The notes under the pieces are model-generated. The model searched no databases, was not told where the DNA came from, and saw nothing but the letters and a program-made list of their open reading frames with translations. Positions 1 to 7,182 of a stretch of 19,648 bases of DNA are shown piece after piece. The position numbers were made by a program, and so were the translations under genes. The stretch covers positions 1-19,648 of the forward strand of contig JBCDCZ010000053.1 in the NCBI GenBank assembly GCA_039180865.1, given 5' to 3'. This DNA is from JBCDCU01 sp039180865. Lineage in GTDB: Bacteria > Pseudomonadota > Alphaproteobacteria > Rhizobiales > JACESI01. Position 1 is the first letter of the stretch; each line of letters starts with the position of its first letter.

Positions 1-1
1 G

Positions 2-763
2 AAACCTTTTTGGCACCGGATCGATTCACGCAAGCGCGGCTTCAAAATGTATCCCAATTGGTTGGAAAGCGAAGCGGTTCAACGCGCCTCTTATGAGAAC
101 CTCATCGAAGCGATCCCCCACTATAAGGCGGGGCTCCTTGCGATGATCGACGATGCACGTGCAACATTTGTACGCGCGGGTGCGAACGAGGCAACGCTCT
201 CCCGTCTTGCAGCCGAGCGGGCGGAAATTGAAGCGGAAGAACGGCAACGCGTGCGCGGAAAGCCGGATCCTCGCGCAATGGATGACGAAGTCTTTTGGGA
301 GATCATAGGCAGCCCCGACGAGAACGGAACGGCGCAGCAGATCGATGAGATGGCGGACCGCCTCGCCCGTTTCAAACCGGCCGCCATCAAGGCGTTTGAC
401 ATATATCTTCAGGACCTCAATTCCCGTGCCTATCGTTCGGATGTGTGGGCCCTTGCCTATCTCTTGAACGAGGGATCATCCGACGATGATTTTGCTGATT
501 TCAGGTGCTGGCTCATTCTTCAGGGCAAGGACGTTTTTGAAGACGCATTGCGGGCTCCCGATACCTTCGATGTCGCGCTTGCCAGTTCCGGAACCGGTGG
601 CTGTCTTTCGCTCTTGGACGTGCCACTGCTTGCCTATGAGATGCGCTCGGGAAAGCCCATGCGCCGCAAGAAAATGCCTCCGCTTCGCCTGCAAGGTCCT
701 GATCTTGAAGAAGATGACTTTGAAGAGCATCTGCCGCGCGTGGCGGAAGCGCTTCAGGCTTAG
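2..763 (+). CDS. DUF4240 domain protein (5' end probably outside window)
   Basis: The reading frame is open from base 2, and the first in-frame ATG (base 47) has no Shine-Dalgarno sequence, so the true start probably lies left of the window. From the ATG it encodes 238 residues. The N-terminal ~75 residues are a charged helical stretch. From about residue 77 a segment beginning DDEVFWEIIG starts the domain, followed by FRCWLILQGKDVFEDAL near residue 150. This arrangement (an acidic FW-x-I-I start and an FR-WLI-QGK-FE-AL segment) is what I know of the DUF4240 family, whose biochemical role is unknown. The C-terminus is rich in Asp and Glu. No signal peptide or membrane segment is visible, so it is probably cytoplasmic. 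It converges on the next gene with a gap of about 20 bases. The family call is fairly secure; no function is claimed. Confidence 0.75.
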   Translation, partial: KPFWHRIDSRKRGFKMYPNWLESEAVQRASYENLIEAIPHYKAGLLAMIDDARATFVRAGANEATLSRLAAERAEIEAEERQRVRGKPDPRAMDDEVFWEIIGSPDENGTAQQIDEMADRLARFKPAAIKAFDIYLQDLNSRAYRSDVWALAYLLNEGSSDDDFADFRCWLILQGKDVFEDALRAPDTFDVALASSGTGGCLSLLDVPLLAYEMRSGKPMRRKKMPPLRLQGPDLEEDDFEEHLPRVAEALQA

Positions 764-784
764 TTCAAGACGTTGTCCCCGCCT

Positions 785-1459
785 TCACGCGTAGCCGGGT
801 TCGACCCTCTGTTCGTGAATCCGGTATTTGTGAAAGTCGGTTTCTTCGCGGAATTGCGCCGGGCGGCGCTTGTATTTCTTGCGGATCTGGTTCACTTCCC
901 GATCAAGGCCCATCTGCTCGATCAGAATGCGCAAGGCACCTACCTTAAGGCCAAGGGCATTGGCCGTCGGTTTTGAAATTGATCCCGACGCCTTGTCGAT
1001 TGCGGCCAGAAGCGCGTCCGGCCCCACCGCAAACTCCTCGAACTCAAAATTCGCGCGCCAGCTTCTCTCCAAATAGAGCGCCATGATATCGCGTCGCTGC
1101 GCGACGAAGGTCGGCTCGCCCGGATAAGGAAAGCCGTAAGGCGTCTCGGCAACGACGGAAATCGTCGGTGCGAGATCTTCATAGAGATAGAGCCTGTAGC
1201 CCTTCTCCTGATAGGGCGGCAGCCCCTTCAGCCGGATCCGCCAGCGCTTCACGATCTCTTCGACGAAATCGACGCGGTATTGAAGATCGATCCATGGCAG
1301 TCGGTCGGCCCACCATTCAAGGGCCCAGAGGTGAATATGGTTCTGGCTCGAATGGGAATTCGGATGTTCGCCTTTGAAACTGAGGGGCGCGGTGCAACAG
1401 CCTTCAAGAAAGTCGGCAAGCTCCGGGCATTTCTTTTGTGTGAACGCAAGGATGCTCAT
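785..1459 (-). CDS. Hypothetical protein, 224 aa, family not recognised
   Basis: This is a soluble-looking protein of 224 residues with no signal peptide or transmembrane helix. The first half is rich in aromatic residues (HLWALEWWADRLPW around residues 43-56, then a Tyr-rich stretch YRLYLYEDL near 88-96). The C-terminal third is strongly basic (IRKKYKRRPAQF near 191-202). Two Cys lie in the N-terminal part (Cys-11, then CC at 21-22). I do not recognise a family. The coding character is convincing: the frame is long and uninterrupted, and amino-acid use is sensible with conserved-looking aromatic motifs. The ATG at 1459 has no clear ribosome binding site, so the start is uncertain. It converges on the DUF4240 gene and lies downstream of the DUF805 gene on the same strand, 189 bases away. 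Confidence 0.6.
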   Translation of the reverse strand: MSILAFTQKKCPELADFLEGCCTAPLSFKGEHPNSHSSQNHIHLWALEWWADRLPWIDLQYRVDFVEEIVKRWRIRLKGLPPYQEKGYRLYLYEDLAPTISVVAETPYGFPYPGEPTFVAQRRDIMALYLERSWRANFEFEEFAVGPDALLAAIDKASGSISKPTANALGLKVGALRILIEQMGLDREVNQIRKKYKRRPAQFREETDFHKYRIHEQRVEPGYA

Positions 1460-1648
1460 GGATGGTTCGGGGGATTACGTTGGCACCGGTTTCCAACACA
1501 GTTTAACGGTTTTTCGAATGAGCCGCACTGCCGCAGAGAGCCATTCCTTCTCCCTAGGTAGCCGGAAAGCCGGCGCTCATATTCAGCTGGGGTCTTCAGA
1601 AGCCATCCGGAGCGTTTGGGGTGCGTCCGTTATCGTTGCAGGATCGAT

Positions 1649-2122
1649 TCAGCGTCCGAACATATAAGTGGAAGTTGGGTGGCGACGCGTCTTTTGCGAA
1701 CGCGGCTTTGCCTTATCCTTCGGGACCGGAGGGCTTTTCGCGATGTCATATTTATTGGGGAACAGAGTCCCTGTCAGAAAACCGCATTCAATGAAGTACC
1801 AAATCGACCCGATTACCGGGATTGCGGCAAAGAGAATAAGCCAAAGCCCGGATTTTCCGCGGTCATGCAGGCGTTTGGTATCAGCGACAAGAGCCGGCCA
1901 CCAAAATGGACCCACAAACAACAACGCACCAATAAATGATGAAAAGGAGCCCGGATCGAGAAGTGATTTCTCAATTTGCTGGTTCAAGCGAGCCAATGAA
2001 ACATCGAACATGATGGAAAGTGCAATCATGGCACCAAGGAGAAGCAAGCGGCTCATCCACCATTCTGCGCGGCCGATACTGCCAAAGGGGCTGAGAAAGT
2101 ACTTCCAAAGAGGATGCGGCAT
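1649..2122 (-). CDS. DUF805 family inner-membrane protein
   Basis: A 157-residue membrane protein. It opens with FLSPFGSIGRAEWWMSRL, the GR-x-EWW entry motif of DUF805 (YhaH-like) proteins. The family hallmark KRLHDRGKSGLW follows at about residues 83-94. Three hydrophobic segments are visible, at roughly 23-42, 62-82 and 94-113. The tail of about 35 residues is basic, Pro-rich and probably cytoplasmic. DUF805 proteins are small integral membrane proteins of unknown molecular role. I chose the ATG at 2122 over the preceding in-frame TTG (2125) because a TAGG element sits 7 bases upstream of it. The usual family C-terminal G-x-N-x-Y-G pattern is represented here by FPNKYD. Confidence 0.88.
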   Translation of the reverse strand: MPHPLWKYFLSPFGSIGRAEWWMSRLLLLGAMIALSIMFDVSLARLNQQIEKSLLDPGSFSSFIGALLFVGPFWWPALVADTKRLHDRGKSGLWLILFAAIPVIGSIWYFIECGFLTGTLFPNKYDIAKSPPVPKDKAKPRSQKTRRHPTSTYMFGR

Positions 2123-2432
2123 CAAAAAACCTACTCGCCGCGGCGCAGAACGCCGAAAATCACTAAAATCTGCGAGCAGGATAAATCGTGGTCCTTTACT
2201 GTAACAACGACAACGTGCCGTTTACCTTAACCGCCGGTAGATTACACGGTGCGCATATAATCCAGCCGTCCCGCGTAGTATGGCAGATGAAACAATTTTC
2301 AACGTCACTCGTCCGCCCATCCGCCTGCCAGCAACCCCAAAAAGAAGGGAGACATGGACAGGCGTCCACATCTCCTTTTCACAAATCTTGGCTATCCGTG
2401 CCGAGGCAGGGTCCGCCTCAGATGAAGGGCGA
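2123..2432. other. Intergenic region of 310 bp between DUF805 and acnB genes
   Basis: The acnB side holds a rho-independent terminator (2339-2375, listed separately). The remaining ~210 bases lead into the DUF805 gene and should contain its promoter, but I could not find a convincing -35/-10 pair. A TATAAT string on the plus strand at 2256-2261 lacks a matching -35 element and has no plus-strand gene behind it. No small gene with a ribosome binding site was found. Confidence 0.5.
2339..2375 (-). terminator. Rho-independent terminator of acnB
   Basis: On the minus strand, arms GGAGATGTGGAC and GTCCATGTCTCC enclose the loop GCCT. In RNA all twelve positions pair, two of them as G-U wobbles. 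The stem is followed by CTTCTTTTTGG. It lies about 58 bases beyond the acnB stop codon. On the plus strand the two wobbles become A/C mismatches, so the stem is strand-specific and serves acnB. Confidence 0.8.
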
Positions 2433-5225
2433 TCAGTAATGCACTGACCTAGCCCCCATGGGTGTCTGTTGGGGCGGCGAGAACTTCGTCAGGTTTATTC
2501 CCTCAACTGCGGTCTTGTATTCATCGATTGTCGGCGTTCTGCCAAGGATTGCCGCGAGAACCACGACGGGAGTGGATGCGAGGAGCGATTCACCCTTCTT
2601 ATCCTTAGAATCCGCCACCACGCGTCCCTGGAACAAGCGTGTTGACGTGGCAAGCACCGTGTCGCCCTTCTCCGCCTTTTCCTGATTACCCATGCAAAGG
2701 TTACAGCCGGGCCTCTCAAGATAAAGCGTATTCTCGTATTCCGTTCTGGCTTCTTGTTTTGGCGCGTTGTCGTCGAACTCAAAGCCGGAATACTTCTGAA
2801 GAACGGACCAGTCGCCCTCTTCCTTTAACTCATCGATGATGTTGTATGTCGGTGCCGCGACAACCAGAGGCGCTTTAAACTCAACTTCGCCGTGTTCCTT
2901 TTCGAGATTACGCAGCATCTGAGCGACGATCTTCATGTCGCCCTTGTGAACCATGCAGGACCCGACAAAGCCTAAATCGACCTCTTTTTCCGCGTTGTAA
3001 TAGGAAATCGGCCGGATCGTATCGTGCGTATAGCGCTTGGAAACATCAGCATTGTGGACGTCAGGGTCCGCGATCATCGGTTCGTTGATCTTGTCGAGAT
3101 CGACCACGACTTCTGCGAAATATTTCGCGGTGTCGTCCGGCGCCAGAGCCGGTTTTTCGCCGGACCTAATTTCCGCAATCCGCTTCTCCGCAATATCGAT
3201 CAATCCCTGCAGCATGCGACTTTCGTTATCCATGCCCTTCTCGATCATGACCTTGATGCGCGCTTTCGCGATTTCGAGCGAACGGATCAGCGTCTCATCT
3301 TCTGAGATACAGATAGACGCCTTTGCCTTCATTTCAGCCGTCCAGTCCGTGAAGGTGAACGCCTGGTCCGCCAGAAGCGTCCCGATATGAACTTCAATCA
3401 CACGGCCCTGGAAAACGTTATCACCGAACTGATCCAGCATTTGCGCCTGGGTCGCGTGAACAACGTCCCGGAAGTCCATATGGTCTTCCATCTTGCCCTT
3501 GAAGGTGACTTTGACCGATTCAGGGATTGGCATGGTCGCCTCACCGGTTGCGAGCGCGAGTGCCACCGTGCCGGAATCAGCCCCGAACGCTACGCCTTTC
3601 GACATGCGTGTGTGGCTGTCACCGCCAATGATAATCGCCCAGTCGTCAACCGTGATATCGTTCAAGACTTTGTGGATCACGTCCGTCATGGAGTGATATT
3701 CGCCTTTCGGATCACGCGCTGTGATGAGGCCGAACTTGTTCATGAACGCCATGAGACGCGGTGTGTTCGCTTGCGCCTTCAAATCCCAGACCGAAGCCGT
3801 ATGGCAGCCTGATTGGTATGCGCCGTCGACAGTTGGGGAGAGAACCGTAGCGGCCATCGCCTCAAGCTCCTGCGAGGTCATGAGACCCGTCGTATCCTGC
3901 GAGCCAACAATATTGACTTTAGCCCGCACATCGGACCCGGCGTGGAGAACCTTTCCAGGCGTTGTACCGACCGCATTCCTGTTGAAGATTTTCTCAACCG
4001 CAGTCAGGCCCTGCCCTTCATGGGAGATTTCCTTTGACGGCGCGAAGGGCGAATTCAGCTCAACACCCAAAATCTCGCAGGCAATCGTCTGAAGTTTCTT
4101 ACCGAAAACGATGGCATAGGATCCACCCGCTTTGATGAATTCGATCTTTTGCGGCGTGAACGATGCGGAGAGTTCTGCGTGCTCTTCCGAACCGTCTTCG
4201 TTATAGAGCTTTTTGGTCTTGGTGTTGATTTTCAAAACAGTCCCGGTTTCGACCGAGTATTTCTGCTCAAGAACTGGGTGCCCGTCATTGTTCAAGATCG
4301 GTTTGCCGTCGTCTCCGACTTTCTTGACCCAGTTTTTCAGATCAATGCCGATACCGCCGGTTACGCCAACGGTCGTTAAAAAGATCGGTGAAATACCGTT
4401 CGTACCTGCGACAACAGGGGCGATATTGACGAAAGGCACATAGGGGCTTGCCTGTTTTCCTGTCCAAAGCGCAACATTGTTGACGCCCGACATCCGAGAA
4501 GACCCGACACCCATCGTGCCTTTTTCGGCAATGAGCATGACGCGTTTGTGCGGGTGCTGGATTTTCAGCGCTTCAATTTCCTTCTGCGCTTTCTCAGACA
4601 TCATGCATTTGCCGTGAAGTTCACGGTCTGAGCGTGAATGCGCCTGGTTACCGGGCGAGAGAAGATCGGTTGAGATATCGCCTTCGGCAGCAACGTAGGT
4701 GACGACCTCGATCTCCTCTTCGATGTCCGGGAGCATTGTGAAGAATTCGGCCTTCGAATAGCTCTCCAGAATGTCCGTTGCGATGGCGTTTCCTGCTTCG
4801 AAAGCCTGATTCAGGCGATCGGTATCGGCGTCATAGAGGAAGACCTGTGTCTTCAGGACTTTGGCTGCCTGTTCAGCGATCGACAGATCATCACCGAGGG
4901 CCAGATCGAGGAGAACCTTGACCGAAGGCCCGCCTTTCATGTGTGACAGAAGTTCAAAGGCAAACGGGGTTGAGATTTCCGCCACAGGTAAGTTGCCAAG
5001 AATAACTTCCTTGAGGAATTCCGCCTTGACGCCCGCCGCACTCGTGGTGCCTGGCAAAGTGTTATAGATCAGATAATGAAGAGCATCCTTGCGATGTTCG
5101 TTGTCTGTATCCTTGATGATCCCGACGAGTTCGTAGATCAACGCACCGTCATCGATGGGTTTGGGATTGAGACCCTGTTCCTTGCGATTTTCGATTTCGG
5201 TCAGATAGTTGGTATACAGGCTCAT
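2433..5225 (-). CDS. acnB: Aconitate hydratase B (bifunctional aconitase / 2-methylisocitrate dehydratase), divergent long form
   Basis: This cytoplasmic 4Fe-4S enzyme interconverts citrate and isocitrate in the TCA cycle; AcnB proteins also act on 2-methylisocitrate. The protein is 930 residues from the ATG at 5225. The N-terminal helical (HEAT-like) domain spans about residues 1-155. A swivel domain follows, including GTMGVGSSRMSGVNN, and then the catalytic domains, including GGDSHTRMSKG. The three cluster cysteines are visible: one in FVGSCMVHKG (about residue 757) and two in CNLCMGNQ (about 841 and 844). E. coli AcnB has about 59 residues between the first and second of these cysteines; here there are 84. 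The start is chosen at MSLYTNYL, where related long-form AcnBs begin; an ATG at 5240 and a TTG at 5285 are alternatives, and none has a strong ribosome binding site. It stands alone, with its own terminator. Confidence 0.96.
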   Translation of the reverse strand: MSLYTNYLTEIENRKEQGLNPKPIDDGALIYELVGIIKDTDNEHRKDALHYLIYNTLPGTTSAAGVKAEFLKEVILGNLPVAEISTPFAFELLSHMKGGPSVKVLLDLALGDDLSIAEQAAKVLKTQVFLYDADTDRLNQAFEAGNAIATDILESYSKAEFFTMLPDIEEEIEVVTYVAAEGDISTDLLSPGNQAHSRSDRELHGKCMMSEKAQKEIEALKIQHPHKRVMLIAEKGTMGVGSSRMSGVNNVALWTGKQASPYVPFVNIAPVVAGTNGISPIFLTTVGVTGGIGIDLKNWVKKVGDDGKPILNNDGHPVLEQKYSVETGTVLKINTKTKKLYNEDGSEEHAELSASFTPQKIEFIKAGGSYAIVFGKKLQTIACEILGVELNSPFAPSKEISHEGQGLTAVEKIFNRNAVGTTPGKVLHAGSDVRAKVNIVGSQDTTGLMTSQELEAMAATVLSPTVDGAYQSGCHTASVWDLKAQANTPRLMAFMNKFGLITARDPKGEYHSMTDVIHKVLNDITVDDWAIIIGGDSHTRMSKGVAFGADSGTVALALATGEATMPIPESVKVTFKGKMEDHMDFRDVVHATQAQMLDQFGDNVFQGRVIEVHIGTLLADQAFTFTDWTAEMKAKASICISEDETLIRSLEIAKARIKVMIEKGMDNESRMLQGLIDIAEKRIAEIRSGEKPALAPDDTAKYFAEVVVDLDKINEPMIADPDVHNADVSKRYTHDTIRPISYYNAEKEVDLGFVGSCMVHKGDMKIVAQMLRNLEKEHGEVEFKAPLVVAAPTYNIIDELKEEGDWSVLQKYSGFEFDDNAPKQEARTEYENTLYLERPGCNLCMGNQEKAEKGDTVLATSTRLFQGRVVADSKDKKGESLLASTPVVVLAAILGRTPTIDEYKTAVEGINLTKFSPPQQTPMGARSVHY

Positions 5226-5685
5226 GGCTTGTCCAGACATGTTTGCTGTGGGAGGTCTGCTCGTTTTGGGCCGCAAACGTTCCAAACGATTTTTGCGACC
5301 GGCTGACGTTCACCTATTTCTCCCAATATTGACTTTCAAGGCATTTCCGATGAGTTGGAGTGCTCAAATCCTTGTGCATTGAACGTGTAACACTTCAACC
5401 CACCTATTGGTCTTAAGGGCGGTTTTTGGACGGCAAATTCGGATCACCCCTCGGCGTCTTCGACCTCAAGGGTGGCGAGTGTTTCATAATTTGTGTCTTC
5501 AGAGAACGGCAGAATTCAGGACTTAACCGCGCATCCGAGGAAAAGAAACTCCTCCTTCTGCGCAGAGGTTGGCTCCATGAGGGGCTCCATCACTTTTTTG
5601 AGCTGCTTGGACCTTTCCCCGGCCACGCGCAGAAGCGGCGGTGAATGAACAGTTCTCCCAAAACTATCCGTCTCTCCCCCTGGGC
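5226..5685. other. Intergenic region of 460 bp upstream of acnB
   Basis: This long gap lies between the end of the ankyrin gene and acnB, both on the minus strand, so it should carry the acnB promoter and leader. I found no strong sigma-70 promoter pair. An imperfect dyad at 5379-5398 is listed separately. Short frames exist on both strands (for example minus 5516-5590, 24 codons, and plus 5426-5644, 72 codons), but none has a ribosome binding site or recognisable product. No terminator for the ankyrin gene was evident. Confidence 0.45.
5379..5398. promoter_or_regulatory. Imperfect dyad upstream of acnB, possible regulator site
   Basis: On the plus strand TTGAA-C-GTGT-A-ACAC-TTCAA reads almost as a palindrome: outer arms TTGAA/TTCAA and inner arms GTGT/ACAC around a single A, with one extra C on the left side. 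It lies about 150 bases upstream of the acnB start. The shape fits a dimeric repressor or activator site, but the binding protein is unknown and the promoter it would control was not located. Confidence 0.35.
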
Positions 5686-6372
5686 TCAAAAGAGCGCCAC
5701 CATCTCGGTATAGCCACGCCGTCGCGCGTGTTCGAGTGGTGTAACACCATCCCGGTCTCCAATGGTCTTGTCAGCACCGGCTTCAATCAAATGGCGGGCT
5801 GCCGTCAAATGATCCGGGCCGCCATCGCCAAGGACCACCGCTTCCATAAGCGCCGTCCAATGAAGATTGTTGATATGGTCCAGCGGGGCACCGGCATCGA
5901 TGAGGATTTTCACAACTTCATGATGCCCGAGATGGGCTGCCGCAATCAGCGCCGTTCCCTCATAGGGGCTTGTGATGTTGTCGGATGACGCCCCGACCTT
6001 AAGTGCCGTCTTGAGGACCTCCAGATCGGCAGCAACGGCCGCAATGGTCACGATGTCATAGGCCTGTTTGTCGAATGCGTTCGGATTGGCTCCTGCCTTT
6101 ACCAGGATTTCAATCGCATCTTCATGGGAGGCATGGGCTGCGACATGTAAGGGCGTGCGCCCCCTTCCGTCACGGATATCGAGATTGTCGTTGTCGTTCG
6201 AAAGGCGCTGGAGCGTTTCAAGGTCGCCGTCATGAGCCGCTTTGAAAAGTCCCTCGTAGGCTGAGATTTCAGATGCCGAGGGCGGCGTCTGGGCCAACGT
6301 AGCCGTTGCTCCCGGAAAGAGCAGCAGGAGCCCGGCAAGCGCGGCTCTGATCGAGGTGGCGATCCGTGTCAT
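5686..6372 (-). CDS. Exported ankyrin-repeat protein
   Basis: A 228-residue protein. The N-terminus (positive MTRIATSIR, then a hydrophobic core ALAGLLLLFPGATATLAQ) is a signal peptide with probable cleavage after residue 28, so the mature protein should be periplasmic or secreted. The rest is about five ankyrin repeats: roughly 38-70, 71-103 (GRTPLHVAAHASHEDAIEIL), 104-137 (degenerate), 138-170 (GTALIAAAHLGHHEVVKIL), 171-206, and a final half repeat. Ankyrin repeats are protein-binding scaffolds, and the partner cannot be read from sequence. The ATG at 6372 is preceded by a near-consensus promoter whose -10 box ends only ten bases before it, so the transcript should be almost leaderless. The gene lies downstream of the HD-domain gene with a 106-base gap. 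Confidence 0.9.
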   Translation of the reverse strand: MTRIATSIRAALAGLLLLFPGATATLAQTPPSASEISAYEGLFKAAHDGDLETLQRLSNDNDNLDIRDGRGRTPLHVAAHASHEDAIEILVKAGANPNAFDKQAYDIVTIAAVAADLEVLKTALKVGASSDNITSPYEGTALIAAAHLGHHEVVKILIDAGAPLDHINNLHWTALMEAVVLGDGGPDHLTAARHLIEAGADKTIGDRDGVTPLEHARRRGYTEMVALF

Positions 6373-6382
6373 GGCAGGTCGG

Positions 6383-6410
6383 ATTATAGCAAAGGGATCT
6401 TGAATGCCAA
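6383..6410 (-). promoter_or_regulatory. Sigma-70 type promoter of the ankyrin gene
   Basis: On the minus strand, TTGGCA (6405-6410) and a perfect TATAAT (6383-6388) are separated by 16 bases. The -10 box ends 10 bases before the ATG at 6372. Transcription would therefore begin only about 2-5 bases upstream of the start codon, leaving no room for a Shine-Dalgarno sequence. Confidence 0.75.
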
Positions 6411-6478
6411 AGGCGATGAGGTTCTGTCGGACCAGACGCGATAAACCGCCAAGTGCAGATGATCAGAGCCCTACTCCC

Positions 6479-7042
6479 TCACCATTTGAAGACGCGCCGC
6501 AATACCCGCAAATTACCGAAGAGCGTCGAGCCGCCGATATCTTTTGCAAGGCGTTGGAGAACCCGCGGAAACCCGTGATCATCGATCGCCGCCGTAACCG
6601 CGGCAATCTTAGCCTTCGACAATCCATGGCGCACCATGCCCTGCGAAGCATCAATCCAATCGCCTTTTCGCACCGCATTGACGAGGCCTGCGTTCGGCCC
6701 CTTATACGGCGTGACCTTGTGATGCCAGTGGATCGCAGCGCGCAGGGTTTCCGGATCAAGCCCGAAACGCAGTTCCCGGTTGTCGGTGAGGGCGAGATCT
6801 TCAGACGGTTCGAGATAAGCAAGATCTTTGGCCGTCCACAATCCGATGTCATGATAGACAAAGACCGTCTCGACCATTTTGCGATGCTCTTCCGCGCCGT
6901 TCAGAAAGTGCATTGCATAGGTGATCGTTCGATAAACATGGCCCCGATAGGCCGGAAAATCCGGACCGATCACTTGCCGGTAAGGCTCAAACAGATGCTC
7001 GACCCACTCGCTATGATCGATAATCTTAATTGTCTCACCCAT
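6479..7042 (-). CDS. HD-domain phosphohydrolase-like protein
   Basis: A cytoplasmic protein of 187 residues. The HD metal-binding pattern is visible: His-35 (in AYRGHVYRT), the His-64/Asp-65 doublet (in FVYHDIGLW), His-105/107/108 (IHWHHK) and Asp-128 (KGDWIDAS). HD proteins are metal-dependent phosphohydrolases acting on nucleotides or other phosphorylated or small metabolites; the substrate here is unknown. I chose the ATG at 7042 because GAGGGA lies 7 bases upstream. Earlier in-frame starts at 7057 (ATG) and 7060 (GTG) lack such a site. The gene is divergent from the TetR gene, with palindromic DNA between them, so control by that regulator is plausible. Confidence 0.85.
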   Translation of the reverse strand: MGETIKIIDHSEWVEHLFEPYRQVIGPDFPAYRGHVYRTITYAMHFLNGAEEHRKMVETVFVYHDIGLWTAKDLAYLEPSEDLALTDNRELRFGLDPETLRAAIHWHHKVTPYKGPNAGLVNAVRKGDWIDASQGMVRHGLSKAKIAAVTAAIDDHGFPRVLQRLAKDIGGSTLFGNLRVLRRVFKW

Positions 7043-7127
7043 GTGAGCGTCCCTCATCACCAGGAAATTTAAGGACCATCTCTTCTGAAAACGAGAATTC
7101 CGTGCTTTATCAGCACTGCGCTCAGAT

Positions 7128-7164
7128 AAGTAATCACTTGCTTACTTGGGCACCCAAAGCAAGT
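7128..7164. promoter_or_regulatory. Nested dyads between HD and TetR genes, candidate TetR operator
   Basis: Three overlapping inverted repeats lie in 37 bases: AAGTAA (7128-7133) with TTACTT (7142-7147); ACTTGCTT (7136-7143) with AAGCAAGT (7157-7164), a perfect 8-base match; and TTGGG (7146-7150) with CCCAA (7153-7157). The stretch sits in the shared upstream region of the divergent HD and TetR genes, ending 18 bases before the TetR GTG. TetR regulators usually bind such dyads next to their own gene. Confidence 0.6.
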
Positions 7165-7182
7165 CAACAACTGTTTACATAC

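Noticed and set aside
1560..1574. GCCGG-AAAG-CCGGC mini hairpin between the DUF805 and hypothetical genes
   Set aside because: A 5-base stem without a T tract; not convincing as a terminator or other element.
2256..2261. TATAAT string on the plus strand
   Set aside because: No -35 element at proper distance and no plus-strand gene downstream.
2188..2439. 83-codon plus-strand frame in the gap before acnB
   Set aside because: It runs through the acnB terminator, has no ribosome binding site and no recognisable product.
5516..5590. 24-codon minus-strand frame MEPLMEPTSAQKEEFLFLG...
   Set aside because: Its composition looks protein-like, but it is too short to support, has no clear ribosome site, and nothing else marks it as a gene.
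5426..5644. 72-codon plus-strand frame in the acnB upstream gap
   Set aside because: No ribosome site, no family resemblance, and the region is expected to be regulatory.
6404..7072. 222-codon open frame on the plus strand opposite the HD-domain gene
   Set aside because: It is antisense to a gene with intact HD-motif residues and a good ribosome site, and its own product matches nothing and has Arg/Pro-rich composition typical of antisense frames.
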